NCBI GenBank assembly: GCA_963995525.1
Contig: OZ023216.1
Location: 33,961,774 to 34,025,773 of the forward strand
DNA: 64,000 bases
DNA from: Escarpia spicata
Lineage: Eukaryota > Annelida > Polychaeta > Sabellida > Siboglinidae
Direction: 5' to 3'
Shown here: piece after piece, positions 55,661 through 64,000 of the stretch
Position numbering within the stretch: the stretch's first letter is position 1
Layout of the letters: every line of letters begins with the position of its first letter
Program-made: the position numbers and the translations under genes
Notes under the pieces: generated by a model
Databases searched by the model: none
The model's input: the letters and a program-made list of their open reading frames with translations, nothing else
What the model was told of the DNA's origin: nothing

Positions 55661-55970
55661 ACATGTCAGAGCCATGCCAACTGTCGCTTTGTCTGGTGTA
55701 TAGGTACATGCCGATGTACAGCAAAAAGTCAGGAAGCTGGTACGCAGTACCATCGAAGATAGCTAACACAGACAGTGATGTCATCGATATCCAAACCGGT
55801 GTAGTTCACCAAAGAATGCCCGACACTGAACCTCTCTCACAGCGTCGAGAGTTGTTGCCCGAAGACCCATGCCATATCTGTCAGACTTTGGCATCCACCG
55901 TTCCATCACCAACTGCAGAGTTATTCAGGCGTCACCACACTCGAATGCAACCTGCATTCTTCAGTGGTTT
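55661..55970. other. Short stretch with an unassigned open frame
   Basis: A plus-strand frame runs through (SGSWYAVPSKIANTDSDVID) but nothing identifies it. Confidence 0.25.
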
Positions 55971-55971
55971 T

Positions 55972-57690
55972 CAGTCAGTCAAGCTAACTGCAGAGCTTCC
56001 CGAATTTGGACAGAATCAAGACAATCTCCCGATCTCCCGAATTAGAATACAAATCTCCCGGTTTTATACGAAAACTTTTTTTAAATGCACAGCATCGCCC
56101 TCTTTTGGCAATGCTCAAATTAACCCCACAGCAAATGTTTTTTTCGCTTGAAACTTCCTGTCGACGCCATTTTGTACTATACTTTGCCGCGATCGCGATT
56201 TGGAAATTGACTGGAAATTGAAAATGCAGAACGAGGATCGTCAGGCAGACGACGATGGCAACCATATAAAGAGAAAAGCGAGGAAGTACGCTTCCAAGTG
56301 GCTGCAGACATGGGCGGACAAATTTGCGGGAATTCGAAGGCGACACGTTTGCTTTATGTACGATCTGTCAGGGCGACTTTTTTGTCAGTCGTGGGGGCAG
56401 AAATGATGTGGAGAAACACGTGTCTAGCAAAAAAACACAAGGACAAAGATGTCGATGAAAAGAGGTGTGCCGTACAGGCCCAGCTGATAAACATGCGCTT
56501 TCAGCCAGGTGCTACCAGAGCGGTCGCGGAGAAGGTGACGAAGGCCGAGGATTTATTTTGCCAGTTCGTCGCCGAACACAACCTGCTCTTCGCTGTCGGT
56601 GACCATTTCATTGATCTCGTGAAGGCGATGTTCACCGACAGCGAAATCGCCAAGAAGCTTAGTTGTGAGTAATCATGCACTGGTCCCAAACTTCATGGAG
56701 GTGGTGGTCCAGATAAGGCATAGTGTTAGCTGGTTGTATTATTTCCTTTAACTTTTGTAATGTTATACAACAGTATGGTTGCCTATACACATCATGTCTG
56801 TAAAGACAAGTTCATGTTTAGTTATTGCTTAGCTTTGATTGCATTTTTAGGTGGTTGTTCACACATTTCTCCGAAAAAATGTCTGCTTCCATCTGAATAT
56901 ATGTATTTCACGTGTGAAATCTGAATGTGTCATGGCCAGCTATGGCAAAAGTTGCTGGTTTCATCATGCCACTAATGCTTGGTCATTAACTCAGCAATAG
57001 TGTATTTTCAGTTCTGAAGATCGCGGACACGTTCCAGTCACTGTCCGATGAGGAGTCGGATGAGCTGCTGGAGGAGTGGCAGGACTTCCGGGTGGCCTGT
57101 CACCTGCCTTCCTTCACCGAACACATCGACCGTTGGTGAGCGTCCGTTTTGAAGATGACGCGGCCTGACGGACAGCTGCGCTTCAAGTGCCCAGGTCGCC
57201 TCGTACGGGCGCTCCTCGTCCTCCCTTACGACCAGGCTCGGTGGAAAGGGTGTTCAAGCATGATAGGGAAGATCGACACCAAGTTTCGGCCGTCGCTAGG
57301 GCAAGAGTCCCAGAGTGCCTTGCTGGGGTACAAAATCAATGTTTTCCCTGCATGCTCCAGTTGCAGATGTCGCCAGGTTTGCTGGAGTCGGTTGGAAATT
57401 CGACTCGCCTTTATAACACCATGTTACATAAGCAATAAAGTGACGATTGCATGTCAATCATAGTCTTTCGTTTGTCTAATTGTTCATGTTTTGCACTATA
57501 CATCTACATTTTTAATGTTGTAGGTTGTATTGGTATGTGTGTGTTTCAGTTTAGGATGCTTTCGATAAGCGTTCCCTTTTAACAAATTACCGGTAAAATC
57601 TCCCTATTGTGTTTTGATAATATAGGAAGATCTCCCTATTTGGGTTTAATTCAAATTGGAAGCTCTGTAACTGACTGACCTGGAAGCCTG
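55972..57690 (+). mobile_element. hAT-type element 1, internally deleted
   Basis: Inverted ends: GTCAGTCAAGCTAACTGCAG on the left, and in reverse complement GTCAGTCAGTTACAGAGCTT at the right (57660-57685), with AGAGCTTCC shared by both. Inside, transposase pieces match those of element 2 and a hAT C-terminus. Central part missing. Confidence 0.6.
56222..57445 (+). pseudogene. hAT-like transposase of element 1, decayed
   Basis: The N-terminal region reads KYASKWLQTWADKFAGI, then a BED-like area in shifted frames. Next, VTKAEDLFCQFVAEHNLLFA and DHFIDLVKAMFTDSEIAKKL (56290-56672) align by eye with AEALFVAEHNLAFRVGDHF and KNMFPDSEVARQFQC of element 2. After a gap of about 350 bp the C-terminal region appears: LVRALLVLP, IGKIDTKFRPSLGQESQSAL and KINVFP (57010-57440), in two frames. 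Confidence 0.6.
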
Positions 57691-57694
57691 TGTA

Positions 57695-58030
57695 TACCCC
57701 ATCGGCACTGCGGAATCTGTCACGGATGCAACACACGACACAATTGGGGATTACTTGGCAGACATTCACATAACAATCAATTTATATGCAGCATGTTGTA
57801 TGGCTTTAGAATCTTGTCCGTGATCCTGGACACATGCAACTGCTCAGTATGCCACATAAACTTGGAGAACTAGTGGTTCTAATGCTAAGCACACTAGTTC
57901 AGTCTCCTGTAAAGAAAAGCATATATTATTCAGATTTCAGTAAACAAAAACAGGCATCATAGTAATGTTGGGAGTAAATAATTATGGAGTGTTCATTGTC
58001 ATAATCAATAAATAGAAAATAATGTTTCAT
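57695..58030. other. Spacer between the two hAT elements
   Basis: No feature recognised. Confidence 0.35.
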
Positions 58031-58033
58031 GTA

Positions 58034-59190
58034 CAGAGTGTCCAACCGTCCCGAATTGGTCGGGACAGTCCCGATTGTGTGCCCTTGGTCCCGAATTCCG
58101 GCCTTCCCATGGTCGGGACCCGGAATGTCCCGATTTTCGGGCAAAACCCGGCGAAACTCGACGAATTGCCCCAAAAACACTGAAAATAAACGAAAACAAC
58201 GATTTTTGCAGCGCTGAGAAAAAGTTGATGTCACTCGCACTCCATGCGCGCAACCGACTCGCGTACCCGTTTTCTGTTGTGACCTGAACTGTTCAAAAAC
58301 GCAGTCAATTAAATGAGCGGAAGAGCTCATTTCTGCTTTTTCTGAAGTGAACTGCGTTTGTCTGCTGTTATACGTGCGATAATTTTTGGTCATCATGTCT
58401 GCGAAGCGTGCCCTTGCTGTTGATGGAGTTGCTGACAACGGATCACCAAAGAAGAAATCTGCGAAGCGTTACTTTAGCACTGCTTGGCGGAACCAAGAGC
58501 TCACGGTGGATATTGGCGGCTCCGCTGGTCGGAAAACGTTATCCGCCCCGGGAACGTTCTGTCTGGGACTGATGATGACGCATTCTGCTCCCTCTGTAAG
58601 CTGAAGTTTTCTGTTCGCCATGGAGGAGCAAACGATGTCTGCAAGCATTTCGACACGGCGAAACATATATCGGCTGCGTCCGCGCCGAAATCGACGAAAT
58701 CACTCCGCGACTTCGGTTTTGGCGATACAAGAACTGCTAAAGCTGCCCGAGACAAAGCAGAGGAACAAAAACTGCAAGTTGTGCGAGCTGAAGCGTTGTT
58801 TGTAGCTGAGCACAACCTAGCATTTCGTGTTGGTGACCATTTCACTAAACTTGTGAAGAATATGTTTCCGGATTCTGAAGTTGCCAGGCAATTTCAGTGT
58901 TCACGCACAAAGACATCTGTGCTGACCCGTTTTGGCAACGGCAAGTGTGTACATGATCAGCTGATGGCCACCCTCAATAGCGAAACTCAATCTGTGCACT
59001 ACAGCCTTCTCATAGATGAGCAAATGACCGTGATGTGGTGGCGAAAGATCTGGTGAGATTATTCGATCCAACAGTGACGAAAGCTGTTACACGTTTCGTG
59101 GATTTGCCAACTGCTAATGATGGTGCAGCTGCGACGATTTGTGACAAGATAGATCACTGCCTAACGTCCCGAACATAAAATTTGAGATGC
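58034..59190 (+). mobile_element. hAT-type element 2, 3'-truncated
   Basis: Left terminus CAGAGTGTCCAACCGTCCCG, followed by repeated inverted GTCCCGA/TCGGGAC subterminal motifs. Transposase N-terminal half from 58395. No right terminus is found. Confidence 0.55.
58395..59165 (+). pseudogene. hAT-like transposase N-terminal half with BED-type finger
   Basis: ATG 58395 begins MSAKRALAVDG, with a nuclear-signal-like KKKSAKR. After a frameshift near 58540 comes the BED-like finger FCSLCKLKFSVRHGGANDVC with KHFDTAKH (58590-58670), then a helical region (AKAARDKAEEQKLQVV) and FVAEHNLAFRVGDHFTKLVK, FPDSEVARQFQC. LLIDEQMT near 59010 may be the first catalytic Asp region. Another frameshift at about 59040 leads to DLVRLFDPTVTKAVTRFVDL before truncation. 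Confidence 0.65.
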
Positions 59191-59194
59191 GTAT

Positions 59195-59600
59195 AAACTT
59201 ACACGTTGTTCGTCACGCGCAGGTGTGCACTTATGTATGTAGTTGTCCGTCCACGGTGGTTGTGATGCTTATCTGGAGGTTGTTGTTAACCACCAGTGAC
59301 TATCGTCTGAAATGATCCACGTTGTTACCAGCTTATATTGTTGTCAACATTTCGCGTTGTCAACAAGTGTTATGTACATCTCGTCTAGTGTTGGCATTTG
59401 TATCGTTGTCAACTTCTGCACAGTTGTTGACATACGTATTGCAGTTGATATTATGTTCTGTTATTATGAAGGTTGGCTTGTTTGTGCATGTTTTTGCGAA
59501 ACACGTGTTATAAGCATACAGCTACAGGTTTTCTAATTATAATTATTTACGTCGTAAGGAGCCACTGTTGGCTATGGTTTACGACGGGGTGGGCGCGTAT
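59195..59600. other. GT/TTG-rich spacer
   Basis: Many TGTTGTCAAC-like motifs but no clean repeat unit; no gene. Confidence 0.35.
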
Positions 59601-59604
59601 GGTG

Positions 59605-60765
59605 TTATTGAGTGTTTGAGCCGCAGGATAGGAGACTGAAATCGTTTATGGTCTCAGCCTGGACCTGCGACTCGTTTAGTTTATTCCAGTCTACTATTGT
59701 CTTTACAAAGTATGAGTTTTTGAATTGGTCGGTGTGGGATGCAGGTACTATATAGCACCTGGTGTTATTGGTTCTTATGTGTTGTACAAAGTTTGAGGAT
59801 ACGCGATCTGGAAAAATGTTTGGGTTGGATGCGTCTTTTATTTATTTTTTGGGGCCGAAAGTATGTTTCTGCGGAGATGGCTGGGATAGATCCCTCAGCT
59901 ATTTTGTACATGCATTTGAGTCGTAGATCCCGACGTCTGCTTTGTAGGGTATTGAGTTTTAGGTATATTAATATGTTTGTCATTGATCCTTCATGTCTGG
60001 AGTGGTAGTCGCCGGTAATGAAGCGAGCAGCACGGTGTTGTATACGTTCTAGTTTATCTATGTCCCCCTGATGGTATGGGTCCCACACTATGGCTCCGTA
60101 CTCTAAAGCAGCGCGCACAAGGGCAATATATGCGGTCCGTTTGTTGTTTATAGGACAGTGTCGTATGTTACGTCTTAGGAAACCAAGTGTTGAGTTTGCT
60201 TTTTTAGTTGTTGTTGCGATGTGGGAGTGCCATTTAAGGTCGTCGGAGATAGAGATACCAAGATAGGGATTGCAGTTTACACGTTCTAGGGTGATGTTAT
60301 TTAAGGTGTAGAAATGGTCAGTTTTATGTTTTACACTGAGGATGTAGCATTTGTTTGTATTGAAGTTCATATCCCAGTCTTTTGCCAATGTTTGGAGTTG
60401 TTTTAGGTCGTGTTGTAGTGCAATGTGATCGTTGAGTGTTTTGATTTCTCTATATAGTAGGCAGTCATCTGCAAATAGGCGGACTTTAGATTTTACTGAT
60501 GCTAGTAGGTCGTTTATATGACAGAGGAATAGTAGAGGGGCAAGTACAGTGCCTTGTGGGACGCCGGATTTGACGGGTACTTCTCTCGAGGTTTCGCCGT
60601 CTAGAACAACTTTCATAGATCTGTCAGTGAGGAAATTTTCTATCCACTTGAACGTGGTTCCGGTTATGCCATAGTGGGATAGTTTATGGAGGAGTTTTGT
60701 GTGGGGGACTGTGTCGAAAGCCTTGCTAAAGTCTAATATTGCTATGTCTACTTTTGTTTTTGTTT
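59605..60765 (-). mobile_element. Jockey/L2-like LINE, 5'-truncated, RT half well preserved
   Basis: The minus-strand frame from 60616 (283 codons) holds SGVPQGTVLAPLLFLCHIND, VRLFADDCLLYREI (FADD active site), LGISISDDLKWHSHI, LVRAALEYGAIVWDPY and ERIQHRAARFITGDY. Upstream, the truncated start still shows DFSKAFDTVPH (60700-60760). The C-terminus continues in another frame (VDWNKLNESQVQAETINDF) to a stop at 59605. Only one or two frameshifts are visible, so the copy is not very old. Confidence 0.82.
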
Positions 60766-60769
60766 ACGT

Positions 60770-61485
60770 TTTCGGCCATATGTACGTTTCTGACAACGAA
60801 TCACCACATATTATTACAGGGAATCTTCGGGTTATCTGCGAGTTTGATGCAGTCTTAAAACTCTTCTATGTTACAATTTTGTATCTGTCTTGTATCTGTT
60901 CGTTACATATTTGACGATTGATTCTTTGATGAATAAACCCGTTTCAATATCCTTGATTTGGACGTTTACATGCATCTATACATGCTGATATCTTAGGAAC
61001 AGTTAGTATTTACCGGGGTTGTTCTGGGGGAGGGGACGGGTGAATACAGCACGGAGACATTAGTGGAATATGCTCTTTTTCAAAAATGTGATAAATTTTA
61101 ATTATGTTTCTTTACAAGATGTTCATTGTCATTACATGAATTTAAAATTATGCAATTTCATTATTGTGACGCCTGATCTTAGTCATTATTATAAAATTCT
61201 GCTAATCAGTAAAGCAATATACATTTTTTGTTTTGTTTTCAGATACAAATTCATCTCAGTGTCTGCCATGTGTAACTATTACACATATTCATGTTTGACA
61301 TTTTAAGGTTCTGCCTGAACCTCAAGGCTGAATGGTCAAGGTGAATATTGGAAATGACAAAATGAGGTGTTATTGTGACGCTAACAGTATATTTTCCTTG
61401 TCAAGTATTCATAGGTTCATAATATCAAAATTAGATAAGCGAGCGAAAAATTAACAACTCGGAACACGTCCAAAACATGAAATTC
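60770..61485. other. AT-rich spacer
   Basis: No feature recognised. Confidence 0.4.
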
Positions 61486-62614
61486 TACGGTCACTAGCAC
61501 CCTCATGGCTCGTCCTGTCCCGACGAATAGTCCCTTTGGTGATGGGCAGCCGCTCCACTTCTGTGGAGGCTCTAAACACTGGTTCCCACAGTATATCTAG
61601 CTCATGTATGGCTCCTAGGAACTGCTAGTGTACGGCAGTGGCCACACCCCGGGCAATGGTTTCGGCTGAACAGCAAAACTACATGAGTAAGGCTTGTGGG
61701 CTAATGCCTATTGGGTCGAGGAACGTCTGCCCTCAGTACACAAAGACTGTTTGTTTTGGAGGAGTAGGCGGCCAGCCGATTGGCTACACCCCCAGCTACA
61801 AATGCGAAACAGCGACAGCCTTTCACCAGACTGCAAGGTACCTACCAAGACGCGTGTGGAAGGACCGGTGACCCACTGTCCTGCGGTGCAAGACATTTTA
61901 GTCAAGGAATAATGGAGTTAACCATACACAAATCAGCTGAAAGCAATGGGCAACTACCGCTGTATTAGCCCAAGAAACCTTGATGGAGAATATAAACAGT
62001 AAGAGAGGTTCTAGTGGTGAGCCCCCAGGCTGGATAGGACGACACATACTGGGGAAGAGCTTGGAGATGTTGGAAGTAACGCCAGAGCTGATGACGGTAG
62101 TATGCCCGACTGTGCGGAAGGTAAAACCAGCAGCAGAAAGCTAAAAAGGAAAATCCGTGTGGCAACATAGAACATCAGAAAAACGAGTCATGTGACACTA
62201 CAAATGGTAACATCGGAAGCAGAAAGATATGGGGTAGATATAGTAGGGATTGCGGAACACAGATTGGCCGGACAAGGACACTTTCGCCAGGATTCAGGAT
62301 CAAAATCTGTATACTCAGGAGCAACTAAACCAAGGATGAATGGTGTTGCGTTGCATAGACTTGTTGAGTTTATCATAGAGAATGATGATGATCACCAATA
62401 CTTTCTTCAAACAACATCAAAGAAGATTGTACACTTGGACAACATCAGATGGTCGGAACAGAAATCAAATCGTCTTTATATTGATACCAAAACGATGGAG
62501 GACGTCTGTGTTTAATGCAAAGACATTACCGGGAGCCGATTGTGGATCTGACCATGAATTACTAAGCGCCAAGATTGTGATAAAATTAAGAAAGATGAAG
62601 AGAGGGAAGATATA

Positions 62615-63076
62615 ATGAGTGATATCACAGAAGGATACCGAGTAGAGGCTATGAACCGTGTTGAAGTATTACAGGCAGTGGCTGACGAGAAAGAACCAGA
62701 GGAGTTGGCAGTAGAAATTAGGAACATCATTATGGAATCAGCTGACAAACACTTCAATAAAAAGAGAAGGCAGAAACAACCATGGAAAAGCAAAGACACA
62801 CTGCAGATGATTGAAGAAAGGAAAGAATTAAAGAAGAACAAAGAAATTAGTGAGAATTATCATGAGAAATACAGAGAGAAGTGTAAGATGATTAAACGAA
62901 TGTGCAAGGAAGACAAGAAGAAATATCTAGAGAAGAAATGTGAAAAGATAGAACTATGTATGAGAAGAAACGATAGTCGCAGTGTGTTCGAGAAAATCAA
63001 GTCTATGACACAGTCGTTCAAACCTAGACTTGGCGTTATTAAAGATGAAACGGAAATGACGCAGATAATATCATGA
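62615..63076 (+). pseudogene. RTE-like linker domain
   Basis: 153 codons rich in Lys/Glu (KKRRQKQPWKSKDTLQMIEE, KEDKKKYLEKKCEKIELCMR), the region between endonuclease and RT in RTE-type ORF2. It ends SFKPRLGVIKDETE and a stop, just before the deleted RT. Confidence 0.6.
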
Positions 63077-63147
63077 GATAGGTTGAGACTGACACGAGAA
63101 GCAAGTATTTTAATGGACTGAAAGTGAATGGACAGGATATATATTAA

Positions 63148-63912
63148 TTGAGATATGCCGATGAGACAGCGTTAATATCCGATACAAAAGAAGGATTGGA
63201 TAAACTGATAACTACTGTTAAAGAGCACAGCGAGATGAAAGGATTGAAACTAAACGTAAAGAAGACCAAGCTTATGGATGTGAATGGATGTCGAGAACCA
63301 TCAGAAGTCACAGTAGATGGCGAGGAAATAGAACGAGTGGAACGTTTTGAATATCTGGGGTCACTGATAGAAGTGGATGGAGATGGGACGAAAGAGATCA
63401 AGCGGAGGTTGGCAATGGCGAATAAAAAGTTGACGGAGATGAAAAAGTTGGAAAGCAATGAACAAAGATATAACACTACGAATTATCCGAGTCTGCATAT
63501 TTCCAACGGCTACGTATGGATGCGAAACCTGGACTCTTAATAAGAACATTACTAAACGTATAAATGCATTTGAAAACAAGTGTTATATAAAGATATTACG
63601 AATTTAGTGGACTGAACGTAGAACTAACGAATCCGTCGCCGATGAGCTTGGTGTTATACCCTGGACTGTATTGAACTTTGTAAAGAAACAAAAACTTAAT
63701 TATTTCGGCCATGTGAAATGGCATAAATCTCTAGAGAGACTAATAATGGAAGGAAAAGTGAAAGGCAGCAGAAGCAGAGGGAGACCTAAGAGACAATGGG
63801 AGAAGGACATAGATAAATAGATGGGAGCCAACGTCTGGCGAGTGGGGAGACTGGCAAACGAAAGAGCTGTCTATCGACAATCCATCAAGGCTGCAACGTC
63901 CGGAAATGGATA
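63148..63912 (+). pseudogene. RTE-like RT C-terminal part
   Basis: From LRYADETALISDTKEGLDKL, through KGLKLNVKKTKLMDVNG and GEEIERVERFEYLGSLIEVD to the end, with a frameshift near 63470 and stops at 63604 and 63818. Domain order and motifs fit the RT thumb and C-terminus of RTE-type LINEs. Confidence 0.7.
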
Positions 63913-64000
63913 AGCAAACCCAACCAATGAAAATAAATGTATATTTAAATGTGCACATTACATTTTTTGATAACTTATACGTGGTTGGTTGTTACAAATC

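Larger units (their letters stand above)
61490..63950 (+). mobile_element. RTE-like LINE with internal deletions
   Basis: A probable 5' leader (61490-62110) is followed by the endonuclease start (EAERYGVDIVGIAEHRLAGQ; a TGG-to-TAG change precedes it), then after a gap the endonuclease end (RNQIVFILIPKRWRTSV, CGSDHELLSAKI; 62382-62615). The linker region follows (62615-63076), and after a second gap the RT from LRYADETALISD onward (63148-63540). The RT catalytic box is YADE instead of YADD. The C-terminus (KNITKRINAFENKCY; FGHVKWHKSLERLIMEGKVK; RGRPKRQWEKDI) runs to about 63912. Most of the RT palm is missing. Confidence 0.8.

Noticed and set aside
55663..56151. 162-codon plus-strand frame
   Set aside because: Crosses the left end of hAT element 1 and has no recognisable domain, so it is unlikely to be one gene.

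Overview
This 64 kb window is eukaryotic, AT-rich and almost certainly from an invertebrate animal. The signs are GT-AG introns, a recognisable MARCHF2/3-type membrane RING-CH ubiquitin ligase, a THAP zinc-finger exon, and many animal-type mobile elements: CR1/jockey-like and RTE-like LINEs, Ty3/Gypsy LTR elements, pogo/Tigger and hAT transposons, MITEs, and long CA/GT, GCAC and AT microsatellites. I cannot name the species.

Layout. 0-3.4 kb: mostly non-coding, with a tRNA-like sequence (about 1.3 kb) and a minus-strand THAP-domain frame behind a CRE/ETS-type promoter (about 2.2-2.7 kb). 3.5-10.9 kb: the most unusual part, an unclassified compound element built as a large inverted repeat. Its arms of about 2.6-2.7 kb (3928-6534 and 8133-10838) flank a 1.6 kb centre. 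Each arm carries an intron-containing zinc-ribbon/zinc-finger gene, two short frames read in the same phase as its second exon, a polyadenylation signal, a 55-bp repeat, and a 51-bp (17-codon) minisatellite leading into another gene. Two near-identical TATA promoter modules drive a small PLDLS-motif protein and the zinc-ribbon gene. 11-20.5 kb: hAT remnant; MARCHF2/3 exons 2 and 1 (minus strand) separated by a 5.3 kb intron holding a CR1 copy and a foldback MITE; a LINE tail; an unidentified minus-strand exon near 20 kb. 20.8-31 kb: a decayed CR1 (minus) and a nearly intact CR1-like LINE (plus). 32-41 kb: dispersed repeat, microsatellites, a decayed pogo transposase, a second pogo-like non-autonomous element, hAT traces, palindromes, LINE tails.

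41.8-51.3 kb: three nested insertions. A Ty3/Gypsy element (A) is split inside its reverse transcriptase by a 5'-truncated LINE, which is itself split by a young Ty3/Gypsy element (B) with 126/127-bp almost identical LTRs and a 5-bp target duplication. 51.3-64 kb: a CR1 fragment, a rearranged Gypsy (C), two related hAT elements, a jockey-like LINE tail and an internally deleted RTE-like LINE.

Apart from the MARCHF gene, the THAP frame and the 20-kb exon, essentially all coding sequence belongs to mobile elements. Most carry frameshifts or stops. Several breaks are single-base gains in homopolymers, so sequencing or assembly error is a real alternative to decay for the youngest copies. All calls were made by reading the sequence; none was tested by a database search.
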